Below, in pieces: positions 9,065-20,549 of a stretch of DNA of 64,000 nt. Location: positions 1 through 64,000 of the forward strand of contig NZ_JAGSOH010000001.1 of assembly GCF_018139625.1 (NCBI RefSeq), written 5' to 3'. Source of the DNA: Actinospica acidithermotolerans (GTDB lineage Bacteria > Actinomycetota > Actinomycetes > Streptomycetales > Catenulisporaceae). The notes under the pieces were generated by a model. That model saw only the letters and a program-made list of their open reading frames with translations, was not told where the DNA came from and did no database searches. A program made the position numbers and the translations under genes. Numbering within the stretch: the stretch's first letter is position 1; each line of letters opens with the position of its first letter.

Positions 9065-12000
9065 TCAGAAGAGCCGCCCGGAGTCGTCGTCGGCAGCGAG
9101 AGCCAGATCGCCGCTGAAGTCGGGAGGCGGCGGCAGAGCGGTCGTGCGCTTGGACGCGGCGCGCTTCACCGTCTTCTTCTTATCGTGCAGTCCGAGTCTC
9201 TCTTCCTCGGCGTAGCGCAGATGGTTGAGCTCGAGGAGGCGGTCAAGGATCTCGACCTGGACAACGGGGTCGATGGTGTACCGGAGACCGTGGCTCGTGG
9301 TGTGGAAGCCGTGGTTGAGGTCCAGGTCGGTCCATTCGGCGCAGTCCGGAGTCTGCTGGTAGGCACGGAAGACGGCCTCGTCGATGAGCTTATGGATCTC
9401 ACGGAGTTCGACAATGTCCGGATCGTCGTTCGAGGGATCGTGGAACAGGTTGTAGAGCTTGGTCAGCCCCAGATCGCGGCGAAGCATGGTCGCGGAGCGG
9501 ACCTCGTGAAGGCGCGTGCCGAGCTCACGGAGTTCGTCGGTGAGGTCCGGCCGCGCGAACGTCTCGAACCCGTCGGACGGGGTGTAGCGGAGATCGTTTC
9601 GCATGGTCGACTTGCCCTTCTCCGTCCACCACGCGAAGTGGAACGCGCTGGAGAGCAAGGCGAAGAAGGCGGGATCGTCTGACGCGAAGACGCCAAGCGC
9701 ATGCGAAAAGACAGTTCCAGTGGGCACCATCGCCACCATGCCGTACTTGCTCACAAGCGAGATTACGATCACCCGCGCTAGGCCTCTGCTCGCTTCACCG
9801 AGACCCACGCTGCGCCTGCCAAACCGCCACCAAAACTTCCGATAATCCTTGCCGCTGCTGGAATCCCGAGACGGCTTTACTCTGTCAACCACGATCCGGA
9901 ACACGTCCGGATAGGTAGATGCTCGATCGACATCCCAGTCCTGAAAATCAATTACCCAGCGACTGGGTGAGCAATCAGGTCGCGAATTGAGATCGTCACC
10001 ATTGAGATAGGGGTAAATGACGTCGCCCGTACGTGAATCGGCTGAGATCAATGCGTCCGCTTCAGCGGGCTGCAGTACAAATCCGATGCCATTTACGAAT
10101 GATCCGATAAATGCGCAGGCCATATTCGCGGTCAATCGCTCTGGGCGTCCCTCCGCGCGCGACTCGGGGTCCAAGGATGAAGAAATGGCTTGCACCAGAC
10201 GACCGTCAAGTATGCGGCATTCCGCTTCGCCGATTCGGCCACACCAAAGTAGCGATACTGAGACGTTTGCAGCACCAGGCCACTGCTGAGACTTGACCGC
10301 TCGATAGATTCGGAGGTCATGACGCTCCAGCTGATCCAGGCCGACCTCGCGAGAGTCTCCTTGCGCGATCGTATTTGTAGCAATGATTCCGAAGCGTCCA
10401 TGCGAAGCTACGGACGCGTATCGAAGCAGAAAATAGGAGCACAAATCAGCCGAACCGCGAACGCCAGCGGCAAGCCGCTCGACTAGATAGCCCCGATAGT
10501 CGTCGCCAAGCGGGCCGGTGACTTTTTTCCCTCCTAAGAAGGGCGGATTGCTAACCACTGCATCGAATGCATGCGTTGGCGCACTTCCCGACGACGTGCC
10601 GCACACTTCCGGGAACTCTAGTGCCCAATGCAGTGGGCGGATCGGCTCGGTCCGTGGGCCGCCCTCAGGACCCTTGAGCCACCCATCCAGAGCCGTTCGC
10701 ATCTCGCTCTCAGCAGCCGAATCCCCGCTCAGGGCGTCCGCTAGCTTCGGTGCGATCGACGCCAACCGGTCGTCGTACGCCTCCTCTGACCTCTGCTCCG
10801 CCGTCGCGAGCGCTGCCGCGACCACCGCGTCCGCGACCAAACGCAGCTGCCCTGTCAGTCCTTCTGCCTCCTCGAGCAGCTTCGCCTTGGCATCGGCATC
10901 GCGGATGTCGTTGTCCGGCATCAGTTCGATCTCGCGTCGGAGCTCTGCCGCCTGTGCGAAGAGTGGCGCGGCCTTGTCCCGAAGCATGTTGATGAGCAGG
11001 TCGTTTTGGACCGACTGCCGTCCCGGGTCCAGGTGGAACGCCGTGATCTGCTCAGCCGTGATCGTGCCCACCAACGAGTCCCCACACCTCAGCGCATGGT
11101 CCACGAAGGAGAACGGGCGTCCCTTGGCCAGCGTCACCAACCACAGCGAAAGCTTGCCGAGCGAGACGGCCATCGGGTCGCGGTCGACGCCGTACAAACA
11201 CCGGTCGACAACCATGCGCCGCGCTGCCAGCAGCAGCAAATCGCGGTCCTCGATCGCAGCGATGTCCTCCGGCCGTCCGTCGCGCTCCCAAGCCTCGACG
11301 ACGCGCTCACTCAAGTACCTGCATGCTGAGACGAGGAATGCCCCGGAACCCATCGCCGGGTCGAGCACGCGCAGCTTCAGCAGCTCCTCCGCCGGAAGCA
11401 CGTTCGTGGGATCAGCCGGTACACCGTCCGCCGGCCCCGGCTTGTAGCTCAGTGGCTCGAGCGTGTACTTGACGACCTCTTCCGCGAGCGCGCGCGGCGT
11501 GTAGTGCGTACCCGTATTCCGCCGGTCGCCGACCTGCGTGATGACGAGCGAGCCCTTGGGGAACACCGTCGGCAGGCCCCGCAGGTCTCGGCGCAGCAGG
11601 CCGTGGAACGGCTTGACGGCTTCGGCCAATTCAGCGTCGTTATCACAGGCGGCGTGCAGGTTCGCGTACTCGATATCGCCGATCGGCCTGGCCAGGCCCT
11701 TCGCGACCTGTACATCCGTCGCGTTCATCGCCGCCTTGAGCTCACTCTCGAGCGCAGACTCCGGCCACGACAGCATCTTCGACAGTGGAATCTCGGGCTC
11801 GTTCTTGCCGGTCAGGCCGAGATACGGCTCTTCTACGCGCAGGCAGGAGAACTCGAGCAGACCCTCGTACACGTGCCCGATCTGTTCGACGTCCAGGCCC
11901 TTGTAGGACAACCGCTCGGGAGTGTCGCGTCGTCGGCCGCTCTTGTCGATGCGCAGCATGAGCAGCGCGTCGAGTATGCGGTAGACAACGCGGTCGGTCA

Positions 12001-13180
12001 CCTGCATCGGTGCGAGCCAGGGGAATTCGCTCGGGTCGAAGAGTGAGCCGCCGTACGCCGGGATGCGCAGGTCCGGGTGGACGCAGCCGTTGTAGATCGC
12101 TCCGAATAGGGCGATCAGGCGCGGCCACGCGGCGGCCTGCCGGTCGCCGATCTCCGCGCCCTCGCGCGATCCGGTCTCGTGCAACTGCGCGTAAAGTGTG
12201 CCGACGGCGTATGACTCCTGGTAGAGCGGGTCGTCGATCGGCAGCAGCCGCTGTTCCTCGGCGTAGAGCAGGAACACCAGGCGCATCATGACCGTGAGGG
12301 CCGCGCGGTAGACCGCGCGTGGCTCGACGTCGTTGAGCAGCTGGAGTCCGGCTTCCCGGTCCAGTCGCGACAGCTCCCCGGTGAGTAGCTCGACGGCGAG
12401 AAGCACCTGCTTGCCGAGGGTGTTGGTCACCTCGGCTCGGTCGTCGACGGTGCGGGCGATCAGGGCGGCGAGCGAGCCAGTGAACTCGCCTCGTGCGTCG
12501 CGTTCGGGCAGCGCGGCACGTCCCGGCTTGAGTAGCGTGGCGAAGGCGCGCAGCAGCAGCGGTTCTTCAAGCCACAGGTCCGGGTCGAAACGGGCGACGC
12601 TGACCGGCTGGCTTTCCCGAGAATGCACGAGGGCGAACTCGCGGCCGTTTGTTAACAGGGCCAGCGGCACCTTGCGGGCCCGGCACAGGGCGGCGGCCTG
12701 ATCGGTTGGCGCGACTGTCTGGTTTCGTCCTGGCTTGTCGAGTCGGGTCCGCACGCCTTCCGGCCAGGGAAGCCGGTAGACGAGCACGCGCTCCTGCGGT
12801 CCAGTCTCGCCGCTGCCGGGCGTGGCCGGTCCGATGAGCGCTCCGTTGGGCCGCAGGGTGCCTTCGCCGTGGAACGCCGCGGCGCCGAGGTCGCCGGGCA
12901 CGCCGTCGCGCCAGACCTGGCCGCGCCAGCCGAGCAGTTCGCCGAGGACGAGGTCTTGCCAGGCGCTGCCGAGTCTGTATGGGTCTTCCTGTACCTCGTT
13001 CCAGGCTTGGCGCACGCGTGTGGTCTGCTCGACTGTGAGCTTTTCCAGGCCTTGAGGGAAGGCGTCGGCTCGGGTGAGCACGGATGCTGAGAGGAACGGA
13101 CCGTCGGGGCGCAACAGTCCGAGCCATTCAGCGTGCTGGTCGGCCGGGTTCTGCTCGCTTCGCTTGATTCGGGGAGCCAT
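9065..13180 (-). CDS. drmMI: DISARM adenine-specific DNA methylase DrmMI (PglX-like)
   Basis: This 1371-residue N6-adenine methyltransferase marks host DNA as self for class 1 DISARM and resembles BREX PglX and type IIG enzymes. The AdoMet-binding motif I is LRVLDPAMGSGAFLVSACRY and the catalytic motif IV is VVSNPPFLGGKK. The N-terminal 450 residues, with LEFSCLRVEEPYLGL before a long helical region, and the C-terminal target-recognition part match the usual layout. A strong ribosome-binding site (AGGAGGTG) lies just before the ATG, over the end of drmD. A local drop in GC and change of codon use over about 9700-10500 falls in the target-recognition region, which often varies through exchange. 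Confidence 0.92.
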   Translation of the reverse strand: MAPRIKRSEQNPADQHAEWLGLLRPDGPFLSASVLTRADAFPQGLEKLTVEQTTRVRQAWNEVQEDPYRLGSAWQDLVLGELLGWRGQVWRDGVPGDLGAAAFHGEGTLRPNGALIGPATPGSGETGPQERVLVYRLPWPEGVRTRLDKPGRNQTVAPTDQAAALCRARKVPLALLTNGREFALVHSRESQPVSVARFDPDLWLEEPLLLRAFATLLKPGRAALPERDARGEFTGSLAALIARTVDDRAEVTNTLGKQVLLAVELLTGELSRLDREAGLQLLNDVEPRAVYRAALTVMMRLVFLLYAEEQRLLPIDDPLYQESYAVGTLYAQLHETGSREGAEIGDRQAAAWPRLIALFGAIYNGCVHPDLRIPAYGGSLFDPSEFPWLAPMQVTDRVVYRILDALLMLRIDKSGRRRDTPERLSYKGLDVEQIGHVYEGLLEFSCLRVEEPYLGLTGKNEPEIPLSKMLSWPESALESELKAAMNATDVQVAKGLARPIGDIEYANLHAACDNDAELAEAVKPFHGLLRRDLRGLPTVFPKGSLVITQVGDRRNTGTHYTPRALAEEVVKYTLEPLSYKPGPADGVPADPTNVLPAEELLKLRVLDPAMGSGAFLVSACRYLSERVVEAWERDGRPEDIAAIEDRDLLLLAARRMVVDRCLYGVDRDPMAVSLGKLSLWLVTLAKGRPFSFVDHALRCGDSLVGTITAEQITAFHLDPGRQSVQNDLLINMLRDKAAPLFAQAAELRREIELMPDNDIRDADAKAKLLEEAEGLTGQLRLVADAVVAAALATAEQRSEEAYDDRLASIAPKLADALSGDSAAESEMRTALDGWLKGPEGGPRTEPIRPLHWALEFPEVCGTSSGSAPTHAFDAVVSNPPFLGGKKVTGPLGDDYRGYLVERLAAGVRGSADLCSYFLLRYASVASHGRFGIIATNTIAQGDSREVGLDQLERHDLRIYRAVKSQQWPGAANVSVSLLWCGRIGEAECRILDGRLVQAISSSLDPESRAEGRPERLTANMACAFIGSFVNGIGFVLQPAEADALISADSRTGDVIYPYLNGDDLNSRPDCSPSRWVIDFQDWDVDRASTYPDVFRIVVDRVKPSRDSSSGKDYRKFWWRFGRRSVGLGEASRGLARVIVISLVSKYGMVAMVPTGTVFSHALGVFASDDPAFFALLSSAFHFAWWTEKGKSTMRNDLRYTPSDGFETFARPDLTDELRELGTRLHEVRSATMLRRDLGLTKLYNLFHDPSNDDPDIVELREIHKLIDEAVFRAYQQTPDCAEWTDLDLNHGFHTTSHGLRYTIDPVVQVEILDRLLELNHLRYAEEERLGLHDKKKTVKRAASKRTTALPPPPDFSGDLALAADDDSGRLF

Positions 13181-13186
13181 GGCTGA

Positions 13187-16405
<3,219 letters not shown>

Positions 16406-16507
16406 CTGCGCACCCCTCACCGCGTCCCACCGCGCTCGCCACCTGTAGATCATCGTAATGCGCGACTGCGAACCACTGAAGGTGGCAGCGTCGCGCAGCG
16501 GAAGTCT
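16406..16507. promoter_or_regulatory. divergent promoter region of DISARM and the UvrD-like gene
   Basis: About 100 bases separate the start of drmD (leftward) from that of the UvrD-like helicase (rightward). The DISARM operon promoter and the helicase promoter must lie here or just inside the genes. The least GC-rich patch is around 16443-16470. No confident -10/-35 pair or operator could be assigned by eye. Confidence 0.45.
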
Positions 16508-18658
16508 ATGGGTACGCACAGGCACGGCGGTGGCGCTACTCTGGCGCCCGTGCCTCAGCTGATGCTCGCCAGCGAGTTCCTCCCGGCCTACGCCAAGCTC
16601 GAGCCGCCCGTGCGGGCACGGGTGCAGTCCGTGTTCGGGAAGTTCGCTGAACACACGTTCGCTGGCCTGCACCTGGAGAAGCTCCAGAACCCTCGTGACG
16701 AGCGCGTTCGCACGATCAGGATCGACAAGTTCTGGCGCGGCGTCGTGCTCGCCCCGGAAAGCGGCGACCAATACTGCCTGATCAACGTGCTGCCGCACGA
16801 CGAGGCCATCGCATTCGCGCGGACTCGGCAGTTCAGCGTGAACCAGGCGCTCGGCGTCATCGAGATGCGCGACGCGGAAAACCTCGAGCTGATCGCGCCG
16901 GCGCTGCGGGTCCAGGCGGCGCAGGCGCCCGAGCGGCTGTTCGAGGCCATCTCCGACAAGGACCTGCTTCGTCTCGGCATCGAGCCGGACCTGCTCCCGC
17001 TGGTCAGGGACATCACCAGCGAGGCCGCGCTGCAGGTCGTGGAGCGGCTGCTGCCTCAGGCGCAGGCCGATGTGCTCACGGCGCTTGCCAGCGGGCTGAC
17101 CGTCGAAGAGACCTGGGCTGAGGTCAGCGCCGGATACGCTGCGCAGTCCGGCGCAGCTGGGACGGCTGATGCGGGCGACCTTGGCGCGGCACTGCAGCGC
17201 AGCCGGTCCTTTGCCGTTGCGGTGGACGGCGAGGCGGAACTCTCAGCGATCCTCTCGCAGCCCTTCGACGCCTGGCGCGTCTTCCTGCACCCGAGCCAGC
17301 ACCGCCTCGCGTACGCGCCCTCCTACACCGGGCCAGCGCTGGTCACGGGTGCAGCGGGAACCGGCAAGACGGTCGTCGCGCTACATCGGGCGGTATACCT
17401 AGCCAGGAGCCGCCCAGAGCTGCCCGTGCTGCTCACCACGTTCACGCGCGCGCTGTCCGACAGCTTGCGCGCGTCACTGGCCAAGCTCGACGCCGACCCG
17501 GACGTACTTGGGGCCATCGACGTCCAGGGCGTCGACCAGCTCGCCTATTCGGTCTTCGCTGAGCAGCGTGCATCGCTTGGCGAGCAGTGGGCGGTAGCCA
17601 GCGCCGCCGATCAGGCTGCGGCATGGCGACATGCACTCGCTGAAACGCAGGCCCCGTTCGCCGCGGAGTTCCTCTCCGACGAGTGGGAGCACGTCGTCCT
17701 GGCCCAAGATCTGACCACCGCGGAGCAGTACCTCGCCTGCACCCGCACTGGACGCGGCGGGACTCTCGGCCCGCGACAGCGCGAAACGGCATGGCAGGCC
17801 ATCAATGCCGCAGCCGAGCACCTGCGCGAAGCGAACCGGTGGACCTTCTTGCAGATCGCGGCCGAGGCAGCCCGCTACCAGGCCGAGCAGTGCGTGCCGC
17901 GCTACCGGCACGCTGTCATCGACGAATCACAGGACCTGCACCCCGCGCATTGGCGCCTCCTGCGCGCGTGCGTCGCCCCGAACGTCGACGACCTGTTCCT
18001 GGTCGGCGACCCGCACCAGCGGATCTACCGCAACAACGCTTCATTGCGCAGCCTCGGCATCGAAGTACGCGGCCGCAGCAGAAAGCTGACACTCGGCTAC
18101 CGCAGCACCGGCGAGATCCTCGACTACGCCACCCACATCCTCACCGGCGAGCATGTCGCCGATCTCGAAGATGACCAACAGCAGGACAGCCTCGCGGGCT
18201 ACCGATCGCTGCTGCACGGACGCAAACCGACGGTGCGGGCCGCTGCGCACCGTGCCGAGGAACTCGACGCGCTCGCCGCCAGGGTCAGGCAGTGGCTCGA
18301 TGAGGGAATCCCCGCCGAGTCGATCGTCGTTGCAGCCCGCACCCGACACCTGGTCGACGAGGCCGCGCAGGCGCTGCGCGTTCACGAACTCGACGCCGTC
18401 GTCATCGACAAGGCCACAGCGGACGGCGGGGGCGTTCGCGTCTGCACGATGCACAAGCTCAAGGGCCTCGAGTTCCAGTGCGTCGCTCTCATCGCCGTGG
18501 AGGCAGGCGTGATACCACCGGCCCAGCTCGGAGACGATCCTGCCGACCTGATGCGCGAGCGCTGCCTGCTGTTCGTTGCCGCGACCCGCGCGCGAGACTC
18601 CCTCCACGTGTCGTACAGCGGGGAGCCGAGCCGGCTCTTACCTGGGCAGTCCAAGTGA
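16508..18658 (+). CDS. UvrD/Rep-type helicase with an N-terminal RelE-like domain
   Basis: This protein of about 716 residues joins two parts. Residues about 15-110 resemble the RelE/ParE cytotoxin fold (KFAEHTFAGLHLEKL, RTIRIDKFWRGVVLAP, INVLPHDEAIAFA). From about 275 follows a superfamily 1 helicase with Walker A GAAGTGKTVVALHRAVYLA, motif II VIDESQDL, motif III VGDPHQRIYRNNASL and C-terminal VCTMHKLKGLEFQ and FVAATRARD. Fusions of this kind are known among uncharacterised actinobacterial UvrD proteins. The ATG at 16508 or GTG at 16550 are both reasonable starts. It is divergent from drmD, so a shared regulatory region and a defence role are plausible but unproven. Whether the RelE-like part is a toxin or a binding module is unknown. 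Confidence 0.85.
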   Translation: MGTHRHGGGATLAPVPQLMLASEFLPAYAKLEPPVRARVQSVFGKFAEHTFAGLHLEKLQNPRDERVRTIRIDKFWRGVVLAPESGDQYCLINVLPHDEAIAFARTRQFSVNQALGVIEMRDAENLELIAPALRVQAAQAPERLFEAISDKDLLRLGIEPDLLPLVRDITSEAALQVVERLLPQAQADVLTALASGLTVEETWAEVSAGYAAQSGAAGTADAGDLGAALQRSRSFAVAVDGEAELSAILSQPFDAWRVFLHPSQHRLAYAPSYTGPALVTGAAGTGKTVVALHRAVYLARSRPELPVLLTTFTRALSDSLRASLAKLDADPDVLGAIDVQGVDQLAYSVFAEQRASLGEQWAVASAADQAAAWRHALAETQAPFAAEFLSDEWEHVVLAQDLTTAEQYLACTRTGRGGTLGPRQRETAWQAINAAAEHLREANRWTFLQIAAEAARYQAEQCVPRYRHAVIDESQDLHPAHWRLLRACVAPNVDDLFLVGDPHQRIYRNNASLRSLGIEVRGRSRKLTLGYRSTGEILDYATHILTGEHVADLEDDQQQDSLAGYRSLLHGRKPTVRAAAHRAEELDALAARVRQWLDEGIPAESIVVAARTRHLVDEAAQALRVHELDAVVIDKATADGGGVRVCTMHKLKGLEFQCVALIAVEAGVIPPAQLGDDPADLMRERCLLFVAATRARDSLHVSYSGEPSRLLPGQSK

Positions 18659-18674
18659 GCGCGGGCTCGAGGTC

Positions 18675-19823
18675 TCAAGAGTCGGGGAGCGCGGAGATCA
18701 GCGTGTCCTCGGGACCGAAGTAGCTCGGGATGAGCGTGGCACGCCGCCCGGGCGGGGTGCGAAGGACTCCGCGGGCGACCACGCGCTGCTTGTTCGTGTG
18801 ACATTGAAGCGCGATGCGGTAGGAGGCCTTGTCCAAAGTGATCCACACCGTACGCACGCGCCTTTCAACCAGCGTCTTCACCCCGATGGTCGTGTCGGGC
18901 TCGTCTTCTGCGTCGTGGAGGTCCTGAACCACACCGAAGATGATGTCTTCTCGCTCACGCGGCAGGGTCCTAAGCTGCGTGGCGATCTCGTCGAGGGGTC
19001 GCACCGACTCAGAGGGAAAGACGAGCGTCCCGGTCGGGTTGATCGGCGGTGATGCTGCTCGCGCCCAATTGAACGTAACGTCGAGCGCATCGAGCTCGCC
19101 TGGCGAAAGCACATCGACCACAGCCTTGCAAAGCTCGTATGAGAGGCCTTGGCCCACGGCTTCCGTGACCTCGGCCGGCCTGGGCATGGTCTCGCGCGAC
19201 ACGGCCATATCAGCCAGTGTTCCGAGCGCCCGAGACATCGTGACCATCACGCGCCTGTCGAAGAGGGACTCCTCGATCTCCGCGCTGACCGGGGGCGTAT
19301 CGGCTCTCGGATCGAGCTCCGGCGGACGGGCCCTGCTGATGATCGGCACAATGTAGGAGCCACGCTTGGTGTGCCCCAAGCGCACACGATCAGCATGCTG
19401 GCGGGCTCGCGCCTGCACGCTCCTGCCGATATGCGACTGTCTGCGAAGAGTTGCCGATGCTGCGGCCACGACGAGACGTCGAGCGGAGTTGAAGATGTTG
19501 ATCCCAGCCTGCAGTGGGATCGAATCGTCCGTGTCCGATCCGAGCGCCCTAAGGTCGGTGACGTCGTCGTAGACGTGGGCGATGTCCTGCTGGATGTGCG
19601 CGGGGTCGCGGTGCTCGATCTGGGCGAGGTCGTCGGCGAGTAGACGGATACGCTTCTCATAGTCAGACGCCGACTGAATCAGCGGCACGAGAAGCTCGAA
19701 GTCTTCGCTGTCCGGCCGCGTCCAGAACTCTGCGACTCTGGTCCGACCGGATTGAGCCCACCCTGTGTGGCGGAGGTATGCGAGCACCTCACCGCTCCCA
19801 GGGATCACAGTGGGTGCGCTCAC
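18675..19823 (-). CDS. unknown protein partnered with a DUF4365 protein
   Basis: I do not recognise this 382-residue soluble protein. It lacks a signal peptide, membrane segment or P-loop. The first 120 residues look helical (LIQSASDYEKRIRLLADDLAQIEHRDP). The centre contains conserved-looking stretches (LSYELCKAVVDVL) and the C-terminal 100 residues look beta-rich (VERRVRTVWITLDKASY, then QRVVARGVL). The GTG start at 19823 overlaps the stop of the upstream DUF4365 gene as GTGA, so the two are translationally coupled. It ends 16 bases from the convergent helicase gene. The position between DISARM and the integrase makes it a candidate component of an uncharacterised two-gene defence system. 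Confidence 0.8.
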   Translation of the reverse strand: MSAPTVIPGSGEVLAYLRHTGWAQSGRTRVAEFWTRPDSEDFELLVPLIQSASDYEKRIRLLADDLAQIEHRDPAHIQQDIAHVYDDVTDLRALGSDTDDSIPLQAGINIFNSARRLVVAAASATLRRQSHIGRSVQARARQHADRVRLGHTKRGSYIVPIISRARPPELDPRADTPPVSAEIEESLFDRRVMVTMSRALGTLADMAVSRETMPRPAEVTEAVGQGLSYELCKAVVDVLSPGELDALDVTFNWARAASPPINPTGTLVFPSESVRPLDEIATQLRTLPREREDIIFGVVQDLHDAEDEPDTTIGVKTLVERRVRTVWITLDKASYRIALQCHTNKQRVVARGVLRTPPGRRATLIPSYFGPEDTLISALPDS

Positions 19824-20326
19824 GGCCTACCTCCCTCCGTGATCCGCTCCAACAGCCGCATCCGCCTTGACTCTTCGAACATACGCTCTAAGGACGTGCC
19901 GTCAAGACGGTTGAGGCGGGGCAACCGTACCGCAGTTGAAGATCGACCTGGTGGCGGCTGGCCGGGCTCCATGAGCGTCCAGTAACCATGACACTTCAAC
20001 TCGACGGCTTCCAGATGATGGGTCAGCCAGTCCTCGAGATCACGAGGGACGATGACGAGGCATAAGTACGCTGGCGCCGACCTGTCGGGGTCGACGAGCT
20101 TCTCGTAGGTCGGCAGATCCAGATCAAAAACGTAGTCGCCGCCGACGCTTCGCGCCGACCGTGTGCACTTCAGCTGGAAGTCCACCATTAACTGCCGCTT
20201 CCGCAGCGTGACGTCGACTCCGTCTTTGTCGACGTTCCATTCGCCAATCGTGACGCCTGCTTGCGACGCAATCGCAAGCACGAAAGCCTTACTGATCTGC
20301 TCCTTCTGCCAGCTCTGCCCGTCCAT
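19820..20326 (-). CDS. DUF4365 domain protein, putative restriction-like nuclease fold
   Basis: This 168-residue protein matches the general pattern of DUF4365: an early KE-Q-SKAFVLAIASQAG helix, then GVDVTLRKRQLMVDFQLKCT (D, Q-x-K signature of the PD-(D/E)xK fold), a LCLVIVP strand, and CHGYWTLM near the end. DUF4365 proteins are found in many mobile and defence contexts; no biochemical function is established that I can cite. The ATG at 20326 has a very strong ribosome-binding site (GGGAGGGGG). The stop overlaps the next gene's GTG. Asp and Lys at the expected positions suggest nuclease activity, which is inference. Confidence 0.75.
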   Translation of the reverse strand: MDGQSWQKEQISKAFVLAIASQAGVTIGEWNVDKDGVDVTLRKRQLMVDFQLKCTRSARSVGGDYVFDLDLPTYEKLVDPDRSAPAYLCLVIVPRDLEDWLTHHLEAVELKCHGYWTLMEPGQPPPGRSSTAVRLPRLNRLDGTSLERMFEESRRMRLLERITEGGRP

Positions 20327-20493
20327 AACGCACCCCCTCCCTCGACTCCAGCACGCACGGGGGACGACACCACTCGAACGCACTGAGTACATAACCCTGA
20401 TACAGGTGCCGAAACATGCAGGTGGGAGCTATGGGGAGCGCGCAGACATTCGACGCGCCGTGCCAATTGGCGACGGAAATCGCAGCTGGACGC

Positions 20494-20532
20494 CGCGAGG
20501 TCGGGCTCCGGCTTCCGGAGCCCGGCCTCGCG
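20494..20532. terminator. strong hairpin terminator after the integrase gene
   Basis: An 18-bp stem (20494-20511 with 20515-20532, one G-U type mismatch) closes a three-base loop. It lies 18 bases past the integrase stop and so probably ends the minus-strand int transcript. It insulates the DUF4365 operon from int. There is no U-tract, as is common in high-GC bacteria. Confidence 0.8.
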
Positions 20533-20549
20533 ATCGTTCGCCGTCCGGG

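Noticed and set aside
9065-13180. PglX of a BREX system
   Set aside because: The methylase resembles PglX, but the neighbours are drmD, drmA, drmB and drmC, and no BrxL, PglZ or BrxC is present.
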